Shown: positions 31,078 through 41,132 of the stretch, piece after piece
How the letters are laid out: the number at the start of each line of letters is the position of its first letter
Numbering within the stretch: position 1 is the stretch's first letter
From: Dickeya oryzae
GTDB lineage: Bacteria > Pseudomonadota > Gammaproteobacteria > Enterobacterales > Enterobacteriaceae
Length of the DNA stretch: 64,000 nucleotides
Direction of reading: 5' to 3'
Assembly (NCBI RefSeq): GCF_009372235.1
Contig: NZ_ML762920.1
Location: forward strand, 651,298 to 715,297
Made by a program: the position numbers and the translations under genes
The notes under the pieces: model-generated
Database searches by the model: none
The model's input: only the letters and a program-made list of their open reading frames with translations
Told to the model about the DNA's origin: nothing

Positions 31078-32337
31078 TCAGCTTACTGGCAGGCCAGCAA
31101 CACGATCAAAATAGATTTCGGGGTCAATCACCACCGTCCTTGCTCGCATCAGTGACAATCGCCTGAAAAATGGGCTACCGTGCGCAATAATCGGCAGCAA
31201 TGCCGCGCCGATAGCAGCGGCCTCAGCCCCCAGTCTGGCATGTTCCAGTCTTGGCATATGTCTTACTTTTCTGGCAGCCACAGAGGGAAGTAATGGATAA
31301 GTACGATCCACCAGCGATGCGAAAAGTGCGGGAGGAAGACATCCGCCGATTAAAATTTTTTGGGGATCAAACATGTTTTCAATGATTGAAACCAGAATGC
31401 GCAGACGTTTACTGTTGAGTTCAAGCCATGCCATCAACTCACTGTTGCGTTGCTGATAGAGCGAATTAAGAAAATCTGGCTGTTCAAGTGCGCTCAAATC
31501 CACTGCCAGGGTAATAGCCAGTTCTTCTAATGAAAAAGGGGTCACATCAGCCGCAACAGGTTGTAGTTCTGATGGCCAACTTAGTAAGCCAATCTCACCG
31601 GCATTGTTGAAGGCACCTTGAAACGGCAAACCGTCAACGATAATCCCGGCACCGAGTCCATGACCAACAAAAATATAAACATAGTGGGTAAGCCCAACTG
31701 CCGACCCAACCTGGCGTTCAGCAAGCGCCGCCGCCGTCGCGTCATTCTCTACAATGACCGGCATGCCGCACAACGCTTCAACAGCATCAGCTGTCGGCAC
31801 ATGGCTCCATGCCTGCCATCCAGGCGATCCTACATACTTCTCGAAGTCAGCCTCTTGCAAAGTTGGCATTGCGATACCCGTCCCCCATACAGGGACACCT
31901 TCACATTCCTGGGAAAGTTCGGCGACAAGCTTGGCGATGTTGCTAATACTCGCCTCAGGGTTTTGCCATGATACAGGCGCAGTTCTGCGAGCTAGCTCGC
32001 ATGCAAACAGGTCGCACGCAACAGCAGTGATACCATTTCGATCCAGATGAACACCAAAAACACAGCCAGCACGTGCATTGAGTCGTAAAAACTTCTGTGG
32101 AGCCCCACGGCGGTTGGTTGAGCGCCCCTCTTCAATTAGTAAACCCCGTTTAAGCAAATCTTGAGTGATATTAGCGATAGTTTGCGGTTGTAACCCAGTG
32201 CTCTCGACAAGGTCACTACGGGATAATTCCCCTGTAGTTCGTAGTAGATCAAACACCAGTCGGCGATTGTACCGACCAGAATAAGCATGATTGTTACCAG
32301 TATGCACGACAGCACCTTCGCTCTTTATTATTTCCAT
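31078..32337 (-). CDS. ROK-family (NagC/XylR/Mlc type) transcriptional regulator
   Basis: Probable sugar-responsive repressor of the divergent importer operon. A winged-helix N domain (about residues 22-85, LVFDLLRTTGELSRSDLVESTGLQPQTIANI) is followed by a ROK sugar-kinase-like domain with VENDATAAALAERQVG and VGHGLGAGIIVDGLPFQGAFNNAGEIG. The zinc-binding CxCGxxGC motif of classical ROK proteins is absent after AGEIG, so metal binding and possibly ligand recognition differ. Start is uncertain: ATG 32337 has no ribosome site, while an in-frame GTG at 32307 has AAGG 7 nt upstream. The gene has visibly lower GC than its housekeeping neighbours. Confidence 0.88.
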   Translation of the reverse strand: MEIIKSEGAVVHTGNNHAYSGRYNRRLVFDLLRTTGELSRSDLVESTGLQPQTIANITQDLLKRGLLIEEGRSTNRRGAPQKFLRLNARAGCVFGVHLDRNGITAVACDLFACELARRTAPVSWQNPEASISNIAKLVAELSQECEGVPVWGTGIAMPTLQEADFEKYVGSPGWQAWSHVPTADAVEALCGMPVIVENDATAAALAERQVGSAVGLTHYVYIFVGHGLGAGIIVDGLPFQGAFNNAGEIGLLSWPSELQPVAADVTPFSLEELAITLAVDLSALEQPDFLNSLYQQRNSELMAWLELNSKRLRILVSIIENMFDPQKILIGGCLPPALFASLVDRTYPLLPSVAARKVRHMPRLEHARLGAEAAAIGAALLPIIAHGSPFFRRLSLMRARTVVIDPEIYFDRVAGLPVS

Positions 32338-32503
32338 TAAATAGATAATAAAATCTTCGTTTTTATCGTGTCCAGCTAATTAAAATTTCAAAAAAATGGC
32401 TTTTGTCATCATAACTTCACCTTAATTTCGTCTAATGCCCTTCATCACCGACTTAATAAAACCATTTAGTGGATTTAATTTTTTGTCTGGAGTTTATCCC
32501 GCT
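32338..32503. promoter_or_regulatory. Divergent promoter region, ROK regulator / ABC operon
   Basis: An AT-rich 166-nt spacer between the divergent regulator and importer genes. It must hold both promoters and, by analogy with other ROK systems, the operator. A/T-rich half-sites around 32375-32400 are the most likely place, but I cannot define a box. Confidence 0.5.
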
Positions 32504-33460
32504 ATGAGCAAGCAGCATATTCATCTTACTGCGTTAACCATTGTTACTGCTTTATCTGCCATAAACGCTACGGCTGCAGAACTGGTCATCTACACTTCTC
32601 ATGGAGAAACGACCTCCGCACCTGTTCTTGACGCGTTTAAAAAGACGTACCCAGACATTAACGTGACAGTCGTACGTGGCGGTACAGGGGACGTGGTTGA
32701 ACGTATACGTGCAGAGACAGCTAATCCAACGGCTGATGTGCTTTGGGGCGGGCCTATCCAGACATATGAAGAGAACACGGCTCTTTTCCAGCCTTTTCAA
32801 AGCGACACAGATGCGAGCATGGTGACCATAGATCCACAGCATATCTGGCACCCTTTTACTCTGCTTTTGCAACCCATTATGGTCAGCACAAAACGAGTCT
32901 CCCCGGCCGATATGCCGACGTCTCAGGTTGATCTCGCTCGCGATAAATGGAAAAAATTAGGTGCGCTGATTATTCCAGATCCCGCACGTTCAGGGACGGG
33001 GTATACCATTGTCTCTGCGCTGGCTGGCCAGTTCGGCTGGAATTTTATCAATCGTCTCGTCAAAGATGTCCGTATTGCTCCCGGTTCGGACGATGCATTC
33101 AACGCCATACGCGATGGAGAAGCGGCCATTGGTTGGATCAATGAAGATTTAGGTGCCAAATGGACGGCAGATGGCCTGCCAATCAAAATTATCTATCCGA
33201 CTGATGCCATTACCGGCCAGATTGACGCACAGGCGATTGTGGCAAACGCACCACATATCGAGCAGGCCAAAATCTTTATCGACTTTCTTGGCTCGAAAAC
33301 AGCGCATGAACGGGTACGTGACGCAACCGTCCGCCGCTCAGCCCGTATAGATATAGCGCCTCCCGCCGTTCTGCCGAATGTGAGCCAGCTCAATATTATT
33401 TCCCCACAGGATCCTAAACAGGTTGTCGTCGCACGCTTTCAGGCAGCAGTCGCCAAATGA
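32504..33460 (+). CDS. Periplasmic binding protein, Fbp/Afu-type ABC transporter
   Basis: Extracytoplasmic solute-binding protein of the iron(III)/thiamine/sugar-phosphate cluster (SBP_bac_6/11 type), 318 residues from ATG 32504. GGAG lies about 11 nt upstream; the ATG-like start 23 codons earlier has none. A signal peptide (about 1-25, ending NATAA) precedes ELVIYTSHGETTSAPVLDAFKKTYP. The anion-binding strand IPDPARSGTGYTIVSAL is shared with AfuA. The paired tyrosines that bind ferric ion in FbpA are not seen in the expected C-terminal part, which argues against iron. Substrate by inference is an organic or phosphorylated compound. First gene of a four-gene operon. Confidence 0.88.
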   Translation: MSKQHIHLTALTIVTALSAINATAAELVIYTSHGETTSAPVLDAFKKTYPDINVTVVRGGTGDVVERIRAETANPTADVLWGGPIQTYEENTALFQPFQSDTDASMVTIDPQHIWHPFTLLLQPIMVSTKRVSPADMPTSQVDLARDKWKKLGALIIPDPARSGTGYTIVSALAGQFGWNFINRLVKDVRIAPGSDDAFNAIRDGEAAIGWINEDLGAKWTADGLPIKIIYPTDAITGQIDAQAIVANAPHIEQAKIFIDFLGSKTAHERVRDATVRRSARIDIAPPAVLPNVSQLNIISPQDPKQVVVARFQAAVAK

Positions 33461-35466
33461 AGATACTTCGTGATCCCTGGCGACTGACAGCCATTATTGC
33501 GCTGCTCTTTTGCTGTACGACAATTTTACTGCCCCAGGCTCGCCTGCTGAGTGCCTCGTTGCTGGGAGACGGTGGTCGCTTTACCTTCGTTAATCGACCA
33601 ACCGGGCTCGAGGTTATACCCGAGATGTCCAACGGTTTTACCATCGCCATGAAACCAAATGGAAGTCTTGATGTTAGCAAGGGGGCGAACTTTCATCTCA
33701 ACTTTCTGGCACGAGATAAGAACAGTATTCTGATTCGAGGAACCGCTAATCCTCAATTCACCGTCCTGAATAACGGGGCATTACAGTTAGCGTCAGACGA
33801 CTTTTCACTGATAGTGAGCCAACAGACGCCGCGAGGCCTGTTTAACCGAACTACCGCCACACCACTGACTGCCATACGCCAATCGGATGGGGTGGTGGTG
33901 TTGCAACATGCGGCTAACGCCTATATCAGCATTGAAGAGCCCACCCTCTCTTTCACAGCGAGGCACTACCTTTCCTTCTTCACCCATGAGGAAACACGCA
34001 GCGCAACGCTTAACAGCCTGATGATTTCCCTGTGTGCAACGGCATTCGCCGCTATACTGGGCGTATCACTGGCTTACATGATTGCCCGGTTCCGGGTCAC
34101 TGGTTCAACGGCCATCATTCTGCTGGTCACCATGGCATCAGTATCCCCTCCCTTTCTGGGGGCTTATTCCTGGCGTCTGCTACTGGGGCACAACGGCATC
34201 ATCACTACAAGCCTTGGACTAACGACGTCTATTGTCGGCATTTATGGCGTTATCTGGGTGATTGCATGGCTTGTCTTTCCAGTCATCTTTCTTCTTAGTT
34301 ACAGCGCATTTCGCCGTGTCGATGCTTCACATATCGAAGCCGCAGAAAGCCTGGGTGCGACACCCTTACGTGTGCGGCTGTCGGTAGAGATTCCATTGGC
34401 TATGCCCGGTATTGTCACCGGCCTTTATCTGGCGACGATGGCCGCCCTCTCAGACTTCGGCACGCCGCGAATCATCGGCCTTGATCTGAATGTACTGCCA
34501 GTCTTGATTTACACCTCTTTTCTGAGCGAAGCAGGACGAAATCCTGCACTCGCGGCAACAGGTGCGGTGGTGCTGGTGGCCTTATCCAGCCTCTTCCTGA
34601 TGGCGCAACAAATCTATCTTGCCAGACGCGGCTATGCCGCCGTGTCATCAAGGCAGTCTGCACCAAGGGAACTATCTCGTTTGGGACATATCCTGACCCT
34701 ATCTTTTACCGCACTCGTTCTGCTCCTGGCGTTCGTACCACATATAACAGTTCTCATCACCAGTTTTGTAAAATGGCGCGCCGGGTTGCCAACAACCAGC
34801 CCAACGCTCGATAACTATCTGACAATGTGGAAAAACGGCCTGGCCTCAGCCTGGGTTACCCTTTCGCTGGGAGTTGCCGGAACATTACTGGCTTTCTCCG
34901 TCGGTATTGCCATTGCCTATATAGTGGTACGTAAACGCTACACGTTGATCGCACCTGTGCTTAACAACGTCGTCATGATGCCCTACGTCATACCAGGCAC
35001 AGTTCTGGGAATTGGACTGATACTTATTTTTAACCAAGCACCACTTCAGCTTACCGGTACGTGGTACATCCTGGTGCTGGCCTACGTTATCCGAAATCTC
35101 CCGTTTACCGTCAAAGCATCAGAGGCAGCCTTGCGTCAGGTGCACCCAGCACTGGATGAAGCGGCAATCAGCCTTGGAGCAAGACCCATCAGGGTATTTT
35201 TGACTATCACTGCGCCACTGATGCTGGCAGGCGCAGTGACTGGAGCAACGCTGACGTTTCTGCACATTGTGACGGAATTATCATCAACTATCGTGCTTTA
35301 TCGCCCCCCCTGGAAGCCCATGACAGCAGTAATCTTTGAAAATACGCTCGCAGATTCCGATTTCGGCGTCTGCGCAGCACAGACCATCATACTCATGCTT
35401 ATTGTTTATGTGCCCCTTTATATCGTTGTTCGCTATGGACAGTCGGAGAAAAACCGTCATGCCTGA
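33457..35466 (+). CDS. ABC transporter double permease (FbpB/AfuB type)
   Basis: Fused permease of 669 residues with two BPD_transp_1 modules. The EAA loops are at about 294 (EAAESLGATPLRVRLSVEIP) and 568 (EAAISLGARPIRVFLTITAP). Before the first module lie one membrane segment (about 11-28) and a hydrophilic stretch of about 150 residues, probably periplasmic (about 35-180). Iron-type FbpB/HitB permeases of about 500-550 residues lack this stretch; AfuB-like sugar-phosphate permeases are similarly long. It overlaps the upstream stop codon by ATGA and the next gene by 8 nt, so the operon is tightly coupled. Confidence 0.88.
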   Translation: MKILRDPWRLTAIIALLFCCTTILLPQARLLSASLLGDGGRFTFVNRPTGLEVIPEMSNGFTIAMKPNGSLDVSKGANFHLNFLARDKNSILIRGTANPQFTVLNNGALQLASDDFSLIVSQQTPRGLFNRTTATPLTAIRQSDGVVVLQHAANAYISIEEPTLSFTARHYLSFFTHEETRSATLNSLMISLCATAFAAILGVSLAYMIARFRVTGSTAIILLVTMASVSPPFLGAYSWRLLLGHNGIITTSLGLTTSIVGIYGVIWVIAWLVFPVIFLLSYSAFRRVDASHIEAAESLGATPLRVRLSVEIPLAMPGIVTGLYLATMAALSDFGTPRIIGLDLNVLPVLIYTSFLSEAGRNPALAATGAVVLVALSSLFLMAQQIYLARRGYAAVSSRQSAPRELSRLGHILTLSFTALVLLLAFVPHITVLITSFVKWRAGLPTTSPTLDNYLTMWKNGLASAWVTLSLGVAGTLLAFSVGIAIAYIVVRKRYTLIAPVLNNVVMMPYVIPGTVLGIGLILIFNQAPLQLTGTWYILVLAYVIRNLPFTVKASEAALRQVHPALDEAAISLGARPIRVFLTITAPLMLAGAVTGATLTFLHIVTELSSTIVLYRPPWKPMTAVIFENTLADSDFGVCAAQTIILMLIVYVPLYIVVRYGQSEKNRHA

Positions 35467-36520
35467 TATATACGATAACACCAGCCATCGCCGGGGGTGC
35501 GAAGTCGCTATTCAGTCTGTCTCGAAACGCTACGACTCGCACCTTGTGCTGCATGACATATCAATGACCATCATGCCGGGTGAGTTCTTTACGCTTCTTG
35601 GCCCATCAGGCTGCGGTAAAACAACGTTGCTTCGGGCTATTGCTGGTTTTCACCCCATCAATGATGGCCGTATCCTGTTTGATGGCGTCGACGTTTCGCA
35701 ACGCGCGCCGTGGGATCGTAATATCGGTTTTGTCTTTCAAAACTATGCGTTATGGCCGAATAAAACGATCTTCGATAACGTGGCTTACGGGCTTCGGCTG
35801 CGAAAAATACCCAGACAGGATATCCAGAAACGGGTACGTCTTGCTCTTGAGCAGGTGCAACTCAGTCATGTGGAAGAGCGCTATCCCGGCGAAATGAGTG
35901 GCGGCATGCAACAGCGGATTGCGATGGCCCGTGCGCTCGTTATCGATCCTCCGCTGCTGCTATTGGATGAACCCCTGTCGAATCTTGATGCCAAACTGCG
36001 AGTATCGCTGCGTCAGGAATTGCGCGAATTACAAAAACGCATCGGCGTTACCGCTATCTATGTCACCCACGATCAGGAAGAAGCCCTGGAACTCTCAGAC
36101 AGGATCGCTGTTATGCAGGGTGGAAAAGTCGAGCAATTGTCTGCGCCAGAAGTGCTTTATGCGCGCCCTGCCTCACGTTTTGTGGCTGAATTCGTCGGTC
36201 AGGCAAACTTTATCAAAGGTGTGATAACCGAACAGGGTTTTACTCCTGACAACGGTACCTGTCTTAACCTCTCTCATGCGTTTCATCGTGGCCCAGCCAC
36301 ACTGTTTGTTCGTCCAGAAAACGTGCATATATGCGAGGCAGGTCAGGGGCTCATTGACGGTATCGTCACTGATGTTCGTTATATCGGACGCGCTTGGGTC
36401 TATCGTCTGACGATCCCCGGCTGGGACAGCCTATGGGCAGAAGCAACCAGACGTATCGCTGTCGATAATAAGGTCGGTATCGTCTTCAATGAAACAACCT
36501 TTCTGGAAGCACACGCATGA
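35459..36520 (+). CDS. ABC transporter ATPase (FbpC/AfuC/PotA type)
   Basis: Cytoplasmic ATPase of 353 residues from ATG 35459. Walker A GPSGCGKT at 48-55, Q-loop FVFQNYALWPNKT, signature MSGGMQQR at 146-153, Walker B LLLLDEPLSNLDAK near 167, H-loop VTHDQEE. A C-terminal TOBE domain (about 250-353) is typical of the maltose/iron/spermidine group. The signature reads MSGGM, a small change from LSGGQ that is common in this group. It overlaps the permease gene by 8 nt and the phosphatase gene by ATGA. Confidence 0.9.
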   Translation: MPDIYDNTSHRRGCEVAIQSVSKRYDSHLVLHDISMTIMPGEFFTLLGPSGCGKTTLLRAIAGFHPINDGRILFDGVDVSQRAPWDRNIGFVFQNYALWPNKTIFDNVAYGLRLRKIPRQDIQKRVRLALEQVQLSHVEERYPGEMSGGMQQRIAMARALVIDPPLLLLDEPLSNLDAKLRVSLRQELRELQKRIGVTAIYVTHDQEEALELSDRIAVMQGGKVEQLSAPEVLYARPASRFVAEFVGQANFIKGVITEQGFTPDNGTCLNLSHAFHRGPATLFVRPENVHICEAGQGLIDGIVTDVRYIGRAWVYRLTIPGWDSLWAEATRRIAVDNKVGIVFNETTFLEAHA

Positions 36521-37320
36521 CAGACTACTCTCTGGATAACAGCCAACTGCTTCGCGTGGCCAAAAAGGCCGCCCAGGCCGGTGGGATTGAGCTATTAAAG
36601 CGCTTTGGCAAAATGAATGCGTCTTGTATCAGCAAAAAGGAACAAGCCAATTATGTCTCACAAGCCGACCTCGCCGCCGAACGTGCAATATTCAACACAT
36701 TAACGGAGGAAGCGGTAGGCTTTGGGCTCCTTGGTGAAGAAACAGGCTTTCAGGCTGGAACGCGTAAAGAGATGTGGGTTGTCGACCCCCTCGACGGAAC
36801 CAGTAATTTTATCTGGGGCATTCCATATTTTGCCGTCAGCATAGCGCTCTGCGACGATGAAAGAGAAATTCTTGGCGTAGTATACGACCCGCTGCGTGAA
36901 GAGTATTTCACCACCATCGCGGGAGAAGGAACTTACCTGAACGATCAACGAGTAGCGCGCTTAGCGGATAAATTGCCAGAAGAGTCACTGTGCTCACTCT
37001 CATTGCCCGTTCCGGGTCAACTGCGGGTGATAACACAGGATCAGCTATTCTCTGGGCTGACCCGCATTATGGCAGAGTCTGCCGGTGTCCGGCGGCTTGG
37101 GTCAGCCGCACTCGATCTCGCCTATGTCGGAGTCGGAAGACTGGACGCTTATTTTGAAGACAGTCTCAGTTATTACGATGTCGCAGCGGGTAAACTCATC
37201 GCCCAGGAAAATGGCGTACGGGTAAGCACATTCCATGGTGAAAAAGTACGGGAAGGTTCAGTGCTAGCCGCGCGCCCAAGCATTTATGACTGGTTCCGGA
37301 ATGCATTCTTATACCGGTAA
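36517..37320 (+). CDS. Inositol monophosphatase family phosphatase
   Basis: Magnesium-dependent phosphatase of the IMPase/FBPase superfamily, 267 residues. The metal motifs are present: GEETG at 73-77 (Glu ligands), the diagnostic DPLDGTSNF at 90-98, and the second signature YYDVAAGKLIAQENG near 217, where Tyr replaces the usual Trp of WDxAAG. Asp51 in SQADLAAE matches the first acidic position. The gene overlaps the ABC ATPase by 4 nt and is the last in the operon. This location suggests that it dephosphorylates the imported compound, which is inference. It could also be a histidinol-phosphate phosphatase-like enzyme. Confidence 0.88.
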   Translation: MTDYSLDNSQLLRVAKKAAQAGGIELLKRFGKMNASCISKKEQANYVSQADLAAERAIFNTLTEEAVGFGLLGEETGFQAGTRKEMWVVDPLDGTSNFIWGIPYFAVSIALCDDEREILGVVYDPLREEYFTTIAGEGTYLNDQRVARLADKLPEESLCSLSLPVPGQLRVITQDQLFSGLTRIMAESAGVRRLGSAALDLAYVGVGRLDAYFEDSLSYYDVAAGKLIAQENGVRVSTFHGEKVREGSVLAARPSIYDWFRNAFLYR

Positions 37321-37419
37321 CTCACTGTAGGTCATCGTATCGCGTATTGCGCTCGGTGTACGTCTTCGTAAAAAGCATTGCACAATAAAGCGTTGAGTAT
37401 TGCAGAACCGATTTGACCG

Positions 37420-38797
37420 TCAGGAGGAATCCTCCCCAAAGGCGATGCGTACCCGCAGTCCACCCAATGACGGGCAATCCAGCAGTTGAAGTCGGGCGTG
37501 ATGCCAGAGCGCGATATCCCTGACCAGTGCCAACCCCAGCCCGGCGCCCGGTAAACCGTGATGGTTATCTAACCGGTGAAATGGCCTCATCGCCTGCGCG
37601 CGTTCCAGTGTCGGAATCCCCGGGCCACTGTCGTCGATTTCCAGTTGCTGCGCCTGTACCCGAGCCGTCACCACGCCGCCTTGCGGTGTGTATTTCAGCG
37701 CATTATCCAGCAAGTTGGCGCACAATTCCGCCAGCAGTAACGGTTCACCACGAATCAGGCAATGCTCATCGCCTTCGTATCCCAGGTCGATCTGTCGGCT
37801 ACGCGCCTGTGGCAGGCGGGAAAAGCAGGCATCCCGCACCAGTTCAGCCAAATCCACGGTTTGCCAGATGTGTTCTTTGCTGTCTTGCGCTCTCAGGCGC
37901 GATAGCTGCAACAGACGATCGGTCAGTTGGATGGTATCGTCCAGCGTGGCGCTCATGCCGGTCAGGCTGTCACGCCACTGCGCAGGATAGGAGCTATTGA
38001 GCGCCACCCCCACTTGTGTTTTCAGCACTGCCAGTGGTGTTCTGAGTTGATGCGCAGCATCAGCGCCAAAACGTTCCTGCCGTTGAAGTACGCCTCTAAG
38101 CCTTGCCATATACCGGTTGAACGCCACCAGTAACGGCTGCATTTCAGACCAGGGTAATAACGGGGGCAACGGCGTCAAATCACCGGGCTCACGGCGCGCC
38201 ATCACCCCAGACAGCTGGCGCAACGGCCGCAACAATTTACGAAACAGCAGCAGCACCAGTAGCAGCGCCAGCAACACCAATGCGCTTTGGCTAATCAAGG
38301 CAATCAGCCATTGCTGGTGCGCAAAGGCCTCGCGGGAACGCAGCGTTTCCGCCACCAGAATCAGCACCATTCCTTCAACGCCCGACTCATTGACCGGTTG
38401 CCATAACGCCGCCACCCGGATAGCCCGGCCGTGATAATGCGCATCATAGAAATGGGCCAGCGCCGGATAATGTCGGGACAACGGGATACCACGCGGCAAC
38501 GGTGGCAGATCGTCATAACCAGAGAGCGTATTCCCCTGCGGGGTCAGGACCTGATAATACAGCTGGTCGTTCATGTTGCGCTCAAAACTATCCAGCACCA
38601 CCCAAGGCACATCCACCGCCAGTTGGCCGTTGCGTACCGTCAACCGCTCAGCCACGGTACGTGCCGACGCCAACAGCGTGCGATCATAAGCCTGGGTCGC
38701 CGCCGCTTTGGCGCTGTGGTAGTGGCTCCATACCGACAACGCCCACAGCAGCGCCATCGGCACACCGAGGTAGAGCATCAACTGGCCACGCAGCGAA

Positions 38798-38811
<14 letters not shown>
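37420..38811 (-). CDS. tctE: Sensor histidine kinase TctE
   Basis: Inner-membrane sensor of the TctDE pair that controls tricarboxylate uptake. From ATG 38811 (463 residues) the order is TM1 (about 8-27), a periplasmic sensor (about 30-165), TM2 (about 172-193), a HAMP-like linker, the HisKA box FGADAAHQLRTPLAVLKTQ with the phospho-accepting His, then the ATP domain with NLLDNALKYTPQGG, DSGPGIP and GAGLGLALVRDIA. The start overlaps the tctD stop by 14 nt. A longer open frame starting at 38853 is not needed. Confidence 0.93.
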
Positions 38812-39472
<661 letters not shown>

Positions 39473-39674
39473 CACCGTCAGCCTTTATCCACATTGGTTT
39501 CTCCTTTCATCACCCTATGGTGACCATTCTCCCTCAAGACCGTTCGTCTTTTTAAGCGACGGCAATCACATCCTGAACACATTTTCACTAACCGAAAGGT
39601 AACTGAAAGATTACTTCATTAACAATCCCTCAACATCCCCGTTCCGGGAACAATAAAAACAGGAAGAAATGACA
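39473..39674. promoter_or_regulatory. tctD-tctC divergent control region
   Basis: About 200 nt. It should contain the tctCBA promoter and TctD-binding direct repeats. A short dyad GTAA-N8-TTAC near 39600 and a perfect 11-bp palindrome GTTCCGGGAAC at 39641-39651, close to the tctC start, are the only structured elements I can point to. Neither is a known TctD box. Confidence 0.4.
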
Positions 39675-40652
39675 ATGAAAAAATACCTCGCCCTTTCCCT
39701 GCTGCTGTGCGGTTCGATTGCCACCGCCGAGACCAACCCGGCAACCGCACCGACACGTACCGAGTGCATCGCCCCTGCCAAGCCAGGCGGTGGATTTGAT
39801 TTGACCTGTAAATTGCTGCAGATATCGCTGCAAGAGACCGGCACGCTCACCAGTCCGATGCGCGTCACCTACATGCCAGGGGGAGTCGGCGCGGTGGCGT
39901 ATAACGCGATTGTGGCGCAACGGCCAGATGAACCCGGCACCGTGGTGGCCTTTTCCGGCGGTTCGCTGCTGAACCTGGCACAGGGTAAATTCGGACGCTA
40001 TGGCGTCGATGATGTGAAATGGCTGGCGGCGGTCGGCACCGATTACGGCATGATCGCCGTACGGGCCGATTCCCCTTATCAAACGCTGAAAGACTTGCTC
40101 GGTGCCATGCAGAAAAACCCCAGTCAGGTGGTGGTCGGGGCCGGGGCCTCTATCGGCAGCCAGGACTGGATGAAAACCGCGATGCTGGCGCGCCATGCAG
40201 GTATCAGCCCGCGCGACATGCGCTATGTGGCGTTTGAAGGCGGCGGTGAACCGCTGACCGCGATGTTGGGCGGACATGTGCAGGCAGTTTCCGGCGATAT
40301 CAGCGAAATGGTGCCCCACCTGCAAGGCGGCAAGATTCGCGTACTGGCAGTATTTTCCGAGCAACGCCTGCCGGAGCCGCTGGCCAGCATCCCTACGGCT
40401 AAAGAGCAAGGCTACGATTTAGTCTGGCCAATCATTCGCGGCTTTTATCTCGGCCCCAAAGTGAGCGAGGCCAGCTACCAGTGGTGGGAACAGGCATTCA
40501 AACACATCGCCACCACCGACGAATTCAAAAAACAACGCGACCTGCGTGGTCTGTTCGAATTCAACCTGACCGGACCAGCGCTGGATGCCTACATCAAAAA
40601 GCAGGTCGCGGATTACCGCGAGCAGGCGAAGCTGTTTGGGTTAGCTAAATAG
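39675..40652 (+). CDS. tctC: Tricarboxylate-binding periplasmic protein TctC
   Basis: Periplasmic citrate/tricarboxylate receptor of the tripartite tricarboxylate transporter (TTT) family, 325 residues. The signal peptide MKKYLALSLLLCGSIATA is followed by a mature part that matches Salmonella TctC nearly end to end (RTECIAPAKPGGGFDLTCKL, VTYMPGGVGAVAYN, AGASIGSQDWMK, AVFSEQRLP). AGGAAG lies 8 nt before ATG 39675; an ATG at 39669 is too close to the ribosome site. Confidence 0.96.
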   Translation: MKKYLALSLLLCGSIATAETNPATAPTRTECIAPAKPGGGFDLTCKLLQISLQETGTLTSPMRVTYMPGGVGAVAYNAIVAQRPDEPGTVVAFSGGSLLNLAQGKFGRYGVDDVKWLAAVGTDYGMIAVRADSPYQTLKDLLGAMQKNPSQVVVGAGASIGSQDWMKTAMLARHAGISPRDMRYVAFEGGGEPLTAMLGGHVQAVSGDISEMVPHLQGGKIRVLAVFSEQRLPEPLASIPTAKEQGYDLVWPIIRGFYLGPKVSEASYQWWEQAFKHIATTDEFKKQRDLRGLFEFNLTGPALDAYIKKQVADYREQAKLFGLAK

Positions 40653-40685
40653 CTGAATGTCAGCCGCTAAATAGAGGAGAAACAC

Positions 40686-41117
40686 ATGATGAGCGATCGT
40701 CTGTTTGCCGGGGTCTGGTTGTTGCTGTGTCTGATTGGCCTGGTTATCGGCTGGGAAATCCAGAGCGAATACAGCTACGAACCGGTTGGCCCTCGCCCGT
40801 TTCCCATCACGATTCTGGGGTTGATGGCGCTGTGTGCCGTGTTGATGTTGCTGCGTAAACCTGATGTCCTCGTCTGGCCTTCTGCTGTGGTTCGTCAGCG
40901 CTTGTTGCTGCTGGTCATCATGCTGGCACTGTACGCCTGGCTGTTTGAACCGCTGGGCTTTCCGCTGACCACCGCATTACTGGGTTGCGGTATCGGCATG
41001 TTGTTTGGCGCGGTGTGGTGGATGGCAGCGTTATCCGGCGCGGTCATGGGCATCTCACTGTTTTACGCCTTCGATAAACTGCTCGACGTCACGCTGCCCG
41101 CTGGCGCGTGGCTCTAA
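40686..41117 (+). CDS. tctB: Tricarboxylate transporter small membrane subunit TctB
   Basis: Small membrane subunit of TctABC, 143 residues with four predicted membrane segments (about 6-24, 39-55, 75-92, 98-130). AGGAG precedes the tandem ATG codons at 40686 and 40689. It lies between tctC and tctA in the standard order. Sequence identity is low in this family, so the call rests partly on context. Confidence 0.93.
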   Translation: MMSDRLFAGVWLLLCLIGLVIGWEIQSEYSYEPVGPRPFPITILGLMALCAVLMLLRKPDVLVWPSAVVRQRLLLLVIMLALYAWLFEPLGFPLTTALLGCGIGMLFGAVWWMAALSGAVMGISLFYAFDKLLDVTLPAGAWL

Positions 41118-41132
41118 CCGGGAGGCAGGTTC

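Noticed and set aside
32504-36520. Reading the accessory ABC transporter as a ferric-iron importer
   Set aside because: The paired C-terminal tyrosines of ferric-binding proteins are not seen, the permease has the longer Afu-like form, and a phosphatase and a sugar-type regulator accompany it.
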